From contig JAIUMV010000006.1 in the NCBI GenBank assembly GCA_022565395.1, forward strand, positions 62,001-126,000: a stretch of DNA of 64,000 nt, in the 5' to 3' direction. Below the pieces are notes generated by a model that saw nothing but the letters and a program-made list of their open reading frames with translations, made no database searches and had not been told where the DNA came from. The position numbers and the translations under genes were made by a program. How positions within the stretch are numbered: position 1 is the stretch's first letter; every line of letters begins with the position of its first letter. Positions 26,883 through 38,246 of this stretch are shown piece after piece. This DNA is from Marinobacter sp. (GTDB lineage: Bacteria > Pseudomonadota > Gammaproteobacteria > Pseudomonadales > Oleiphilaceae).

Positions 26883-27881
26883 TCAGGTCAGGGCCGCCGC
26901 GAGGTCGCGTAGGTGGTCCCAGGGCGTGCGATCGCCATAGCCTTTGCTGGAGCGGTCAATGTCGCTACAAAGCCTGAGGCCCTGTTGCAGGGCCTGGGCG
27001 TCTTTGCGGCGCACCAGGTTTTCGATGGCGCGGGCGCGCTGTGGTTGGCGCACCCCATGGGATTTGAGAAACTGGGCGGCATTTTCCCGCCGACCGAGGG
27101 CCTGACGCAGGGCAAGGGCGGTACGCAAATCCCGGCTTAGCACCGTCAGCATACCCAGCGGGTTTTCCCCTTCCTGTTCCAATGCGCCAATGACTTTAAA
27201 GGCCTGGGGGGTATTGCCGCTGAGCAGATCGGCCACCAGGTCAAAGATATTGAAGCGGGCGCTGTTCAGTACCGCTTCCGCTACGATTTCCTCGTCTACG
27301 GTCTGGGCCGGGCTCAGCAGTTGCAGGCGGTCAAGCTCCTGGCTGGCCGCCAGCAGGTTGCCCTCCAGCCGTTCACTGAGCATCTCCAGGGCACCGCGGG
27401 TCAGTTGCAGTCCCTTGCTCCTGGCACGTTGTTGCAGCCAGGCGGGGAACTTGTCAGGCTCAATGGGCCAGAGGGTGACGTGGACGCCACAACCTTGCAG
27501 CAACTTGTACCATTTACGCTTGGTTTCTGCGGCGTCGAGACGAGCGCTGCTGAGGAGCAGAATGATGTCTTCCGGTGGCGCTGCCAGCACCTGCTCCAGC
27601 AGGTTGCGGCCATCACCCAGCTTACCGGTGGGGAAATGGATTTCGATGCGGCGCTTGCTGGCAAACAGGGACATGGCCCCCAGTTCATCGCCCACCTGAT
27701 TCCAGTTCAGCGCATTGTCTGCCTGAAAACTTAACCGTTCTTCATAACCCGCAGCCCGGGCCGCGGCGCGAATTTCATCGCAGGCTTCCTGCACCAGCAG
27801 GGGCTCGTCTCCGGATACCAGATAGACCGGCGCCAGGCTCTTTTTCAGCAGCTGTGGCAGCTGTGCCGCGCTGGCCTTCAT
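26883..27881 (-). CDS. holA: DNA polymerase III delta subunit HolA
   Basis: Clamp-loader subunit that opens the beta sliding clamp. The N-terminal LAPVYLVSGDEPLLVQEACDEIRAAARAAGYEER is the standard HolA start. LLLSSARLDAAETKRKWYKLLQGCGVHVTLWPIEPDKFPAWLQQRARSKGLQLTRGALEMLSERLEGNLLAASQELDRLQLL covers the AAA+-like middle domains. At 332 residues it is full length. It overlaps the end of lptE by four bases (ATGA), the conserved leuS-lptE-holA arrangement. The stop codons of holA and endA are adjacent with no intergenic base. Confidence 0.95.
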   Translation of the reverse strand: MKASAAQLPQLLKKSLAPVYLVSGDEPLLVQEACDEIRAAARAAGYEERLSFQADNALNWNQVGDELGAMSLFASKRRIEIHFPTGKLGDGRNLLEQVLAAPPEDIILLLSSARLDAAETKRKWYKLLQGCGVHVTLWPIEPDKFPAWLQQRARSKGLQLTRGALEMLSERLEGNLLAASQELDRLQLLSPAQTVDEEIVAEAVLNSARFNIFDLVADLLSGNTPQAFKVIGALEQEGENPLGMLTVLSRDLRTALALRQALGRRENAAQFLKSHGVRQPQRARAIENLVRRKDAQALQQGLRLCSDIDRSSKGYGDRTPWDHLRDLAAALT

Positions 27882-28417
27882 GGTGTACCCGGGTCGCCGG
27901 CTTGCAAGCGCTGCTGGAGGCGTTGCTCATCCAGCGGTGCAAGGCGGAAAATGAGCTGTTGTGCCAGCCGTTCGTGCAGCCGCTGGCGAATCTCAGCTTC
28001 TTCCCGGCGTTTGGCCAGTACATTGGTTTCGTCGTAGCGATAGTTCTGCACGGCCCGCACTTCTGTTTCCGCCATCACCGGGATGTCAGCGGGGCCGATA
28101 ACATCCATATACACTCGCTGGCGCAACTCATACTCGGCTGCTGCGGCCTGCAGGGTAACAGCGCTGGCGCGGCGCTCCTCACGGAAGTTGGTCAGCCGTA
28201 AGTGGAATTCCGCCTCGCGGGGCGCTACCAGCGCCACGCCACCCTGAGTCAGCTGCAAGGTGACGGTGCGACACAAGTCCTCAGGAACCTGCTGTGCGCA
28301 GTGCAGTGCCAAGGGCTGCAGACCCGGGGAAACGGGCGCCGCGCCGCGCAGCTGGAAGCCACAGCCCGCCAGCAGCAGGGCTGCCAGCAGGAGCGTGAGC
28401 TTCAGCGAGGATGCCAT
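27878..28417 (-). CDS. lptE: LPS-assembly lipoprotein LptE
   Basis: Outer-membrane lipoprotein that plugs the LptD barrel and helps place lipopolysaccharide on the cell surface. The signal peptide ends in the lipobox LLAGC (C19), followed at once by GFQLRG, typical of LptE. The rest (LTLQLTQ..., ERRASAVTLQAAAAEYELRQRVYMDVIG) fits the family beta-sandwich. 179 residues. It starts one base after the stop of leuS and overlaps holA by four bases, so all three are expressed together. Confidence 0.93.
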   Translation of the reverse strand: MASSLKLTLLLAALLLAGCGFQLRGAAPVSPGLQPLALHCAQQVPEDLCRTVTLQLTQGGVALVAPREAEFHLRLTNFREERRASAVTLQAAAAEYELRQRVYMDVIGPADIPVMAETEVRAVQNYRYDETNVLAKRREEAEIRQRLHERLAQQLIFRLAPLDEQRLQQRLQAGDPGTP

Positions 28418-28418
28418 A

Positions 28419-31031
<2,613 letters not shown>

Positions 31032-31180
31032 TTAGGGAGCCGGTGCCGGCTCCTTCGAAAAACAAAAGCGCATTCTAACGTACCGGGCGGGCTACAGGTA
31101 GTCTGGAGGTTTGCCACTTCTGTGCCATGCTTAGAAGATAAACCCATCGTTGCAACAATGGTTAACCGAAGAGGGTTCCT

Positions 31181-31732
31181 ATGGAAAGTACCGAACGCAA
31201 GCACTTCAATGGTACCGCGCTGAAAGTCTATGACCGAATGCTGGAGCGGGTAGAGTCACGTCTTAAACTTCTAGAAAATCAAACGCTTGAAACCCTGAAA
31301 GAGGAGATTCAGGACGCGGTGGAGTTTGAGTTTGAGGTTGAGGAGCTGACCAAGGAAGAAGTCGCTCTGCTTGGCGCCTATCTGAAGCGGGATCTGGAGC
31401 ACCTGCTGCATTTTGTGGAGGATACCGGAGAGGGCGTGGCTGAGTGGTTGAAGACAGATCTGGCGCTGATTGAACAAAGCTTGCTGGAACTACTGTTCTC
31501 CATTGCTGACAAGACGAGCCTGGACACTCTGGAGCTGGATCAGAAGCTGCACTCCACCAGTAGCGAGTACATCTCTGGTGAGGTGGCAACAGCAGGCACT
31601 TTGCGCTGTCTGAACTGCGGGCATCTGGTGTGCCTGACGGAAACCAGTCACATCAAACCGTGTGATGCCTGCAATTCCCACTACTTTGAACGGGTCACCC
31701 GAACCCGCCCGCCAGGGCCGGAGCAGCCTTAG
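31181..31732 (+). CDS. YbeL-like zinc-ribbon protein
   Basis: Matches the YbeL (DUF1451) family of unknown biochemical role; ybeL lies beside leuS in E. coli too. The first 130 residues are highly charged and helical (LERVESRLKLLENQTLETLKEEIQDAVEFEFEVEELTKEEVALLGAYLKRDLEHLLHFVED). The C-terminal zinc ribbon has C143, C146, C161 and C164 in CLNCGHLVCLTETSHIKPCDAC. 183 residues, standing alone on the plus strand between minus-strand genes. The stop codon lies in a threefold 9-base repeat (31722-31748). Confidence 0.85.
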   Translation: MESTERKHFNGTALKVYDRMLERVESRLKLLENQTLETLKEEIQDAVEFEFEVEELTKEEVALLGAYLKRDLEHLLHFVEDTGEGVAEWLKTDLALIEQSLLELLFSIADKTSLDTLELDQKLHSTSSEYISGEVATAGTLRCLNCGHLVCLTETSHIKPCDACNSHYFERVTRTRPPGPEQP

Positions 31733-31748
31733 CAGCCTTAGCAGCCTT
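31722..31748. repeat. Three tandem copies of a 9-base repeat at a stop codon
   Basis: AGCAGCCTT occurs three times in a row; the stop codon of the zinc-ribbon gene (TAG at 31730) is formed at the junction of the first two. In frame each unit reads Gln-Pro-stop, so gain or loss of a unit leaves the protein end unchanged. Confidence 0.8.
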
Positions 31749-31758
31749 GAGGGTATGC

Positions 31759-32739
31759 TCAGTCGCAGTGGGTGTCCCTGGCGCGGGCAAACCGCGCCTG
31801 GATAGCCTCATGTTGCCGTCCGGTATCCAGGTAGTCTGCCGGCAGGGGCGCAATCAGGTAAAGGTAATCCCCCTGTGCCAGCTGGTCAGCCGTGAGCGTA
31901 CCTTCGGCCCCTTGGAAAACTGGGCTGATCACCGCAATTTTTAACTCTGCCTGGCGCTGTAAGAGGGCTGCCACCACCCCCTGGCGCTCTGCGCTATGAA
32001 AGGTGCCATTGAGGTGTAGCACCTGATGCCCTGGGTGGTGTCGGCGCGCCTGCAGAATCTGGCTGGCCATGGTGTTGTCTCTGAGCAGCTGGGCATGGTA
32101 GCGATTATTGATGCGGGTCTGTTGAGCGCTGCCGTGGTCATGCTGGCCCATAAAACTGAAAAAGCGCTCACGGTAGGCAGGGGTGTCCAGCCACGGGTCT
32201 GATGGTAGCCAGGGTGCCTGTTCAGGGGTAAGTCGTGCCAGCCATTCCGGCCCTTGCCTGCCCACGCATCGCACGGCATCAATGGGTGCGTTGGCGGCAA
32301 TCACCGGCAGCTGATGCCAGCGAGCAAATTCCAGTAACGGGCGGTAGGACCCCTTGTGATTGGGCCAGCCGCGGCCATCTTCCACCAGCTCTTCTTCCCC
32401 CAGCTCGCCGGCCAGGTAGGCGTCCAGCACCGCCTGGGTGTCGGCCTCGAACATTTCCATTGTCAGCAGCTGTTGTGGTCGCGCAGCAAACAGGTGCGCC
32501 TGGAGATTGGCTTGCAGCAGATGACTGGCCTGATGGCCGTGGTATTCACCCACGATGACGATGTCCATGTCACGGAGCTGCCGCGCCAGGGTCTCGGCAC
32601 TGATGGGTTGTTGGTTGCGGGGGTCTATCAGGGGGTGGTCATAAAAGGTGGCAGGTGCCCTGGCAGTGGGTGGCTGCGCGGCGCAGCCCGCAAGCAGTGA
32701 GGCGAAAAGCAGGCTGGCAACCACCTTGATCCAGTGCAT
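31759..32739 (-). CDS. ChaN-family lipoprotein
   Basis: Resembles ChaN (haem-binding uptake, Tiki/EreA-like superfamily), outer-membrane lipoproteins linked to haem or iron handling. The lipobox is LLAGC (C19). The domain has DIVIVGEYHGHQASHLLQ and MEMFEADTQAVLDAYLAGELGEEEL near the N-terminus, GWPNHKGSYRPLLEFARWHQLPVIAANAP in the middle and VLHLNGTFHSAERQGV toward the end, the conserved Glu/His positions of the family. 326 residues. Its ATG overlaps the lnt stop by one base, so it is the last gene of the miaB-phoH-ybeY-corC-lnt unit. The cargo is not proven. Confidence 0.82.
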   Translation of the reverse strand: MHWIKVVASLLFASLLAGCAAQPPTARAPATFYDHPLIDPRNQQPISAETLARQLRDMDIVIVGEYHGHQASHLLQANLQAHLFAARPQQLLTMEMFEADTQAVLDAYLAGELGEEELVEDGRGWPNHKGSYRPLLEFARWHQLPVIAANAPIDAVRCVGRQGPEWLARLTPEQAPWLPSDPWLDTPAYRERFFSFMGQHDHGSAQQTRINNRYHAQLLRDNTMASQILQARRHHPGHQVLHLNGTFHSAERQGVVAALLQRQAELKIAVISPVFQGAEGTLTADQLAQGDYLYLIAPLPADYLDTGRQHEAIQARFARARDTHCD

Positions 32740-34268
32740 CAGATATTATCCTTGCGAAGCTCCCGTTCCCGCACAAATACGATCAGTATGGCCGCCAGGG
32801 TCAGTATGGGCCAGGACCCAGCTTGCATATAGGGCGTATTGCCTTTGACCAGGTACACCTCGCCGCGCAGGGTGCCGCGGGTGAACTGCGGGATGGTGTC
32901 AGTCACCTGGCCACGATCATCAATAATAGCGGTGATGCCGTTGTTAGTGCCCCGCAGCAGGAAGCGGCCGGTTTCCAGCGCGCGCATACGGGCGATCTGC
33001 TGATGTTGCAGCGGGCCGAGGGAGTGGCCAAACCAGCCGTCGTTACTGATGGTGATCAGCAAATCCGTGTGGCGTGCGTTGGTGGCGACAAAGTCCGGGT
33101 AGGCGATTTCATAGCAGACAAAGGGCATGACCCGTTTGTCCCGAACCCGCAGTGGTGACTGCTGGGCAGGGCCGCGGGTAAAGCTGGACATGGGCAGGTC
33201 AAAAAAGCCGATCAGGCCCCGCAGCCACTGCTCCATGGGCACATATTCGCCGAAGGGCACCAGCTTGCGCTTGTGATAGAAACCATCGCCCTGACCCAGC
33301 GCCATGATGCTGTTATGGTAGGTGAAATCTTCCAGTCGTTCACTGAAACCGTGCCAGGGTATGCCCGTAATGAGGGTGCTGTCCGGACCCAGTTCATCCA
33401 GAATCCGTTCGAAAATGGGGGCGGCCCGGTCCTGGGGCAGGGGGATGGCGGTTTCCGGCCAGAGTAACAGGTCACGGTTCCAGTCCTCGGCGCTCAAACC
33501 AAGGTAGATGTGAATCTGCTCAATCAAGAACTCAGGGTCCCACTTGATCTGCTGGGGAATATTGCCTTGCATGGCGGCCACGGTAATGGGCTCCGGCTGG
33601 CGCTCGGTCCAGTTGACTTTGGCCAGTAGCGGACCTGCCAGCCAGGCCAGTAACAGGGGGGCGGCGAGTACGGCGGCCGCAACCCGGCGCTGACGGCTCA
33701 GGAGCCAGATCAAACCGTAGAGGGCTACGCCGCTGGCGACCACCAGGAAGGTCAGCGCAAAGACGCCAAACACGGGCGCATAGCCCGCCAGCGGGCCGTC
33801 CACGTGAGCGGTGCCCAGGTAGAGCCAGGGGAAGCCCGTCAACAGCCAGCCGCGTACCCAGTCACCCAGTATCCATAGCGCCGGGAAAAGAATCAGCCGT
33901 CGTACCGGATGGGGCCCGGCCAGTTTGCCCCAGGCCCAGAAGGTGAGGGCGGGGAACACGGCCAGCCCTGCCACAAAGGCGGCGGTCAGCAGCAGGGCGA
34001 TGGGAGCGGAGGTGTTGCCGTATACACTGATGCTGATATAGACCCAGCTGGCACCGCTGCCAAACAGCCCAATCCCCATCAGCCAGCCGGCCCGGAACAG
34101 GTTCCTGGGGTCGGCCTGCAGGCTGGCCAGCAGTATCAGCAGGATGGCGGGCGGGCCCAGCCACCACCAGTGGAACGGCGAGAAAGTCAGGGTTTGCAAT
34201 GCACCTGCTGCTATTAAGAGCAGCGGTGGCAACCAGCGGGTACGGGTCATTACACTGTCAAACGGCAC
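32739..34268 (-). CDS. lnt: Apolipoprotein N-acyltransferase Lnt
   Basis: Inner-membrane enzyme that adds the third acyl chain to lipoproteins such as LptE and the ChaN-like protein made nearby. About six hydrophobic segments fill the first 215 residues. The nitrilase-like periplasmic domain has the catalytic triad E272 (LLWPETAIPLP), K335 (YHKRKLVPFGEYVP) and C385 (MPFVCYEIAYPDF). The GTG at 34268 overlaps corC by 11 bases and has AGGTAA about nine bases upstream; an ATG at 34250 (503 residues) is the alternative but has no ribosome site. One-base overlap with the ChaN-like gene. Confidence 0.94.
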   Translation of the reverse strand: MPFDSVMTRTRWLPPLLLIAAGALQTLTFSPFHWWWLGPPAILLILLASLQADPRNLFRAGWLMGIGLFGSGASWVYISISVYGNTSAPIALLLTAAFVAGLAVFPALTFWAWGKLAGPHPVRRLILFPALWILGDWVRGWLLTGFPWLYLGTAHVDGPLAGYAPVFGVFALTFLVVASGVALYGLIWLLSRQRRVAAAVLAAPLLLAWLAGPLLAKVNWTERQPEPITVAAMQGNIPQQIKWDPEFLIEQIHIYLGLSAEDWNRDLLLWPETAIPLPQDRAAPIFERILDELGPDSTLITGIPWHGFSERLEDFTYHNSIMALGQGDGFYHKRKLVPFGEYVPMEQWLRGLIGFFDLPMSSFTRGPAQQSPLRVRDKRVMPFVCYEIAYPDFVATNARHTDLLITISNDGWFGHSLGPLQHQQIARMRALETGRFLLRGTNNGITAIIDDRGQVTDTIPQFTRGTLRGEVYLVKGNTPYMQAGSWPILTLAAILIVFVRERELRKDNI

Positions 34269-35106
34269 TCGGTGTTACCTGTAGCAAGCGGATGGAGCGA
34301 TTGTCAGCATTGGCAATGGTGAACTGGAAACCGCCGAAGCTGATCTGTTCGCCACGGCGGGGCAGGTGACCGAACTCTTTCAGAACCAGGCCGCCAATGG
34401 TGTCAAACTCTTCTTCATCCAGCTTGCAGTTGAAGAACTCGTTGAAGTCTTCGACGCTGGTGACGGCTTTCACCGAATAGCTGCCATCCTCGCGGCCTTT
34501 GATGTTGGTTTCTTCGTCCACATCGTGCTCGTCCTCGATCTCGCCGACGATCTGCTCCAGCACATCCTCAATAGTGACCAGGCCAGCGGTGCCGCCGTAC
34601 TCGTCCACCACAATGGCCATGTGGTTACGGGTTTCCCGGAACTCCTTCAGCAGCTGGTTCAGGCGCTTGCTTTCCGGTACGAAGGTGGGGGGGCGGAGAA
34701 TTTCGCGGATACGGGGCCAGTGCAGCTCGTTGTTGACCGCCAGCCCCAGCAGATCCTTGGCCAGCAGGATACCGATCACGTCATCGGCACTGTCGCCGAT
34801 GACCGGGAAGCGGCTATGGGCAGAGTTGATGATGTCGCCGAGGAACGATTTAGGGTCGCTGCTGGCTTTGACGGTGATCATCTGGGAGCGGGGAATCATG
34901 ATCTCATCGACCCGCATATCAATAACCTGGATGGCACCTTCGATAATGTTCATGGAGTCGGGGTCAATAATGCTTTCCGTCTCCGCATCCCGGAGAATCT
35001 CCAGCACGTCCTCCACTGTTTCAGGGCCGCTGGAAAATGCCTGGGAAATGCGTTCCAGCCAGGACTTGCTGCCCTGGCTGCGACTACTCGACTGGTCCTC
35101 ACTCAT
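34258..35106 (-). CDS. corC: CorC/YbeX-type CBS-domain protein
   Basis: CBS-pair protein with a C-terminal CorC_HlyC domain, linked to magnesium and cobalt efflux and, in recent work on ybeX, to ribosome metabolism. The first CBS unit includes VDEIMIPRSQMITVKASSDPKSFLGDIINSAHSRFPVIGDSADDVIGILLAKDLL. The second is VPESKRLNQLLKEFRETRNHMAIVVDEYGGTAGLVTIEDVLEQIVGEIEDEHD. The C-terminal domain holds EFDTIGGLVLKEFGHLPRRGEQI. No membrane segment, 282 residues. Two bases separate it from ybeY upstream; the end overlaps lnt. Confidence 0.93.
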   Translation of the reverse strand: MSEDQSSSRSQGSKSWLERISQAFSSGPETVEDVLEILRDAETESIIDPDSMNIIEGAIQVIDMRVDEIMIPRSQMITVKASSDPKSFLGDIINSAHSRFPVIGDSADDVIGILLAKDLLGLAVNNELHWPRIREILRPPTFVPESKRLNQLLKEFRETRNHMAIVVDEYGGTAGLVTIEDVLEQIVGEIEDEHDVDEETNIKGREDGSYSVKAVTSVEDFNEFFNCKLDEEEFDTIGGLVLKEFGHLPRRGEQISFGGFQFTIANADNRSIRLLQVTPSAV

Positions 35107-35108
35107 GT

Positions 35109-35582
35109 CTATCTGTCCGTTGCCTCATCGACATCATAGGGGTTGGGAATGCCGAGGCTGGCCAGCAGGCGTATCTCCAGCGCTTCCATTTCCTCGGCTT
35201 CATGCTCTTCAATATGGTCATGGCCCTGCAGATGCAAGACGCCATGGATCACCATGTGGGCCCAGTGGTGCGCCAGGGGTTTGCCCTGCTGCGCTGCCTC
35301 ACGGGCCACGACCGCCGCGCAAACCACCAGGTCACCGGCCAACGGTAAGGTTATACCCGGTGGCGCCTCGAATGGGAAGGACAGCACGTTGGTGGGTCCT
35401 GGCTTGTGGCGGTAGCTCAGGTTCAGTTCCGAAATTTCCGCCTCGTCCACAATACGCAGGGTAATCTCTGATGGCTCGTGCTGCTGCCAGGCGCAGTTGG
35501 CCCAGGTGGTCAGGGCGTCATCGGTGGGCAGGTCTGGGTGCTCTGTGGCCCGTTGTATGTCTACATCCAGCAGTTTACTCAT
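35109..35582 (-). CDS. ybeY: Endoribonuclease YbeY
   Basis: Single-strand endoribonuclease that acts in 16S rRNA 3'-end maturation and in 70S ribosome quality control. The zinc motif HGVLHLQGHDH is present with H113, H117 and H123 as ligands; NVLSFPFE is the conserved core strand. 157 residues. It overlaps phoH by four bases (ATGA) and is followed after two bases by corC, the usual phoH-ybeY-ybeX(corC)-lnt string. Confidence 0.96.
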   Translation of the reverse strand: MSKLLDVDIQRATEHPDLPTDDALTTWANCAWQQHEPSEITLRIVDEAEISELNLSYRHKPGPTNVLSFPFEAPPGITLPLAGDLVVCAAVVAREAAQQGKPLAHHWAHMVIHGVLHLQGHDHIEEHEAEEMEALEIRLLASLGIPNPYDVDEATDR

Positions 35583-36592
35583 GCCGGTTTACTGCCTTTG
35601 CTGTCGAAGCGGTCATAGGCCTCCACAATCCGCTGCACCAGCGGGTGGCGCACCACGTCCTTGGCGGTAAAGTGGGTAAAGCCGATGCCGGGCACACCGT
35701 CCAGCACCTCAATGGCATGCAGCAGGCCGGAATGCTGACCGCGCGGCAGGTCCACCTGGGTGGTGTCGCCGGTAATGACAGCAGTGGAGCCGAAACCAAT
35801 GCGAGTCAGAAACATCTTCATCTGTTCTCGGGTGGTGTTCTGGCTTTCATCCAGGATGATAAACGCATTGTTGAGGGTGCGGCCCCGCATAAAGGCCAGA
35901 GGGGCAATCTCGATCACGCTTTTTTCAATCAGCCGGGTGACCTGTTCAAACCCGAGCATTTCGTAGAGGGCGTCGTACAGGGGGCGCAGGTAGGGGTCCA
36001 CTTTCTGGGCCAGGTCGCCAGGGAGAAACCCCAGCTTTTCCCCTGCTTCCACCGCCGGGCGTACCAGCAGGATGCGTTTGACCTGTTCGTCCTTCAGCGC
36101 TTCCACGGCGCAGGCTACTGCCAGCCAGGTTTTGCCGGTACCCGCCGGGCCAATGCCGAAGTTGATGTCATGAGTACGCACGCTGTGAACATAGCGCTGC
36201 TGGTTTTGCCCCCGCGGGCGGGCCTGCAACTTCGGCGTTTTGATCACCGTCAGTGAGGCGTCAAACGGGGTGTCATCCGGCAGCCACTCGTAGCCGGACT
36301 CGCGGATAAACAGGTGCACCGTGTCCGGTGCGATGTCATCGGTGGCCTCGGTTTCCCGGTACAGGTGGCGCAGCACTTCGATGGCCGCGGTGACACGCTC
36401 GGCGCTGCCTTCCACGCGGAAGTGATGGCCGCGGTGACCGATGCGCACATCCATGCGGCGTTCAACCTGCTTCAGGTGTTCATCAAACTGGCCACACAGG
36501 GTGGCCAGGCGCTTGCCGTCTGCTGGATGCAAGTCAAACTGTCTGGCGTCTGTCGGTGTCAACGCAACCTCGTTTTTTGGGGTGGGCTTCAC
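35579..36592 (-). CDS. phoH: PhoH-family ATPase (YbeZ type)
   Basis: P-loop ATPase of the PhoH2/YbeZ kind, a functional partner of YbeY and predicted RNA helicase. A KH-like N-terminal region (LATLCGQFDEHLKQVERRMDVRIGHRGHHFRVEG) precedes the Walker A GPAGTGKTWLA; ILLVRPAVEAGEKLGFLPGDLAQKVDPYLRPLYDAL and FIILDESQNTT (Walker B) follow. The longer frame to 36664 overlaps miaB; the GTG at 36592, one base after the miaB TGA, gives 337 residues and a normal N-terminus. A TTG further in (after ACGAGG) is a less likely alternative. Confidence 0.93.
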   Translation of the reverse strand: MKPTPKNEVALTPTDARQFDLHPADGKRLATLCGQFDEHLKQVERRMDVRIGHRGHHFRVEGSAERVTAAIEVLRHLYRETEATDDIAPDTVHLFIRESGYEWLPDDTPFDASLTVIKTPKLQARPRGQNQQRYVHSVRTHDINFGIGPAGTGKTWLAVACAVEALKDEQVKRILLVRPAVEAGEKLGFLPGDLAQKVDPYLRPLYDALYEMLGFEQVTRLIEKSVIEIAPLAFMRGRTLNNAFIILDESQNTTREQMKMFLTRIGFGSTAVITGDTTQVDLPRGQHSGLLHAIEVLDGVPGIGFTHFTAKDVVRHPLVQRIVEAYDRFDSKGSKPA

Positions 36593-36593
36593 G

Positions 36594-37934
36594 TCAGTGT
36601 AGCTTGTCGTCCACAGGCACGCCGCGCAGGGAGTTGGGCAGTGCCTCGTGGATGGTGACATCAATAAATTTGCCGACTACCGCTGGATTATCGTGGCGGA
36701 AGTTTACAACCCGGTTATTCTCGGTACGGCCGGCGTATTGACCGGGGTCTTTTTTCGACAGGCCGGTAACCAGAATACGCTGGGTGGTGCCTACCATTTT
36801 CCGACTGATATCCATGGCCTGCTGATTGATGCGCTGTTGCAGGATTTGCAGCCGCTGCTTTTTGACCTCCATGGGGGTGTCATCAGGCAGATCCGAAGCC
36901 GGGGTACCGGGGCGCGGGCTGTAGATAAAGCTGAAGGATGCGTCGAAGCCGATATCGTTGATCAGGTTCATGGTGGCTTCAAAATCGCGGTCGGTTTCGC
37001 CGGGGAAGCCGATGATAAAGTCCGAGGAGAAACTGATATCCGGGCGCAGCTTGCGTAACCGGCGCAGTTTGGATTTGTACTCCAGTGCGGTATGGCCACG
37101 TTTCATGGCCGCCAAAATACGATCCGATCCGCTCTGGACCGGCAGGTGCAGGTGGCTGACCAGTTCCGGTACCTGCGCATAGACATCGATCAGGGCATCG
37201 GAAAACTCCACCGGGTGCGAGGTGGTGTAGCGGATACGGTCAACGCCGTCGATGGTGGCGATCAGGGTAATCAGTTCCGCCAGGTCCATCAGGTCGCCGT
37301 CATGGGTTTCACCACGATAGGCGTTAACATTCTGCCCCAGCAGGTTGATCTCCCGCACGCCCTGACTGGCGAGGTGGGCGACTTCCGCGATCACATCATC
37401 CACCGGCCGGCTGACTTCCTCGCCCCGGGTGTAGGGCACGACACAGAAAGTACAGTACTTGCTACAGCCTTCCATGATGGAGACGAACGCGGTGGGGCCT
37501 TCGGCGCCGGGTGCGGGCAGTTTGTCAAACTTCTCGATCTCCGGGAAGCTGACATCCACCACGCCAACGCCGCCATTGCGGGCCTCAACGATGAGTTCCG
37601 GCAGGCGGTGCAGGGTTTGCGGGCCGAAGACCATGTCCACATAGGGCGCGCGGCTGATAATGGCGTCCCCTTCCTGGCTGGCAACACAGCCACCTACGCC
37701 AATAATGAGGTCTGGCTTTTTGCTTTTCAGGCTTTTCCAGCGACCCAGCTGATGGAATACCTTCTCCTGTGCCTTTTCGCGGATCGAACAGGTATTCAGC
37801 AACAGGATGTCCGCATCCTCAGGGTTATCCGTCATCTCGACGGCTTCCCCGGACTTGAGCAGGTCTGCCATGCGGGATGAGTCATACTCATTCATCTGGC
37901 AGCCATGGGTCTTGATATACAGCTTTTTGGCCAT
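36594..37934 (-). CDS. miaB: tRNA-2-methylthio-N6-dimethylallyladenosine synthase MiaB
   Basis: Radical SAM methylthiotransferase that converts i6A37 (made by MiaA, at the other end of the window) to ms2i6A37. N-terminal cluster cysteines are C12, C49 and C83; the radical SAM cysteines are C157, C161 and C164 in CSKYCTFC. The C-terminal TRAM domain includes [25 protein letters not shown]. The ATG at 37934 gives the canonical [15 protein letters not shown] start with a GAGAG upstream; the extra ten codons to 37964 are atypical. 446 residues, first gene of the miaB-phoH-ybeY-corC-lnt unit. Confidence 0.97.
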   Translation of the reverse strand: MAKKLYIKTHGCQMNEYDSSRMADLLKSGEAVEMTDNPEDADILLLNTCSIREKAQEKVFHQLGRWKSLKSKKPDLIIGVGGCVASQEGDAIISRAPYVDMVFGPQTLHRLPELIVEARNGGVGVVDVSFPEIEKFDKLPAPGAEGPTAFVSIMEGCSKYCTFCVVPYTRGEEVSRPVDDVIAEVAHLASQGVREINLLGQNVNAYRGETHDGDLMDLAELITLIATIDGVDRIRYTTSHPVEFSDALIDVYAQVPELVSHLHLPVQSGSDRILAAMKRGHTALEYKSKLRRLRKLRPDISFSSDFIIGFPGETDRDFEATMNLINDIGFDASFSFIYSPRPGTPASDLPDDTPMEVKKQRLQILQQRINQQAMDISRKMVGTTQRILVTGLSKKDPGQYAGRTENNRVVNFRHDNPAVVGKFIDVTIHEALPNSLRGVPVDDKLH

Positions 37935-38246
37935 GACTCTCACGTAGTTGGGTGTGTGTTGCACCGGGGTGGTTGGGGCGCGGGCAAAAATTGACTGCGT
38001 ATTATAGCGGCGTGCTTAAACTTCAACCACCGTTGTGTCTGGTTTTGCCGTGTTATCCTTGTTGTCCTTTAGATCAGGGGGGAGGCGGGTTGCCGGGGCC
38101 GCTTCCCAAAACACGCTGTGGATACGTCCTTGTACGCTCTGCTGCGCCATCCATGGCTTCGCAAGGTTTTGGGAAGCGGCCCCGGCAACCCGCCCTACAG
38201 TTTGGATCGAGCCTTCCATGCCCGTAATGCCTGGGCCAGTGGCTGC
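37935..38246. other. Intergenic region between miaB and yejK
   Basis: This 312-base stretch has no credible gene. It contains the inverted-repeat element at 38084-38194 and, between the element and miaB, an A/T-richer part (about 37985-38075) where the miaB promoter should lie. The plus-strand frame crossing 38118-39353 is antisense to yejK. Confidence 0.6.
38084..38194. mobile_element. MITE-like element with perfect 29-bp inverted ends
   Basis: Bases 38084-38112 are exactly complementary to 38166-38194 (29 of 29), enclosing a 53-base interior without coding capacity. Long perfect termini around a short interior is the form of a miniature inverted-repeat element, but I see no obvious target-site duplication, so a structured non-mobile repeat is also possible. 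The interior holds the 16-base core GCCATCCATGGCTTCG (38146-38161), which occurs again at 39446-39461. Confidence 0.6.
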
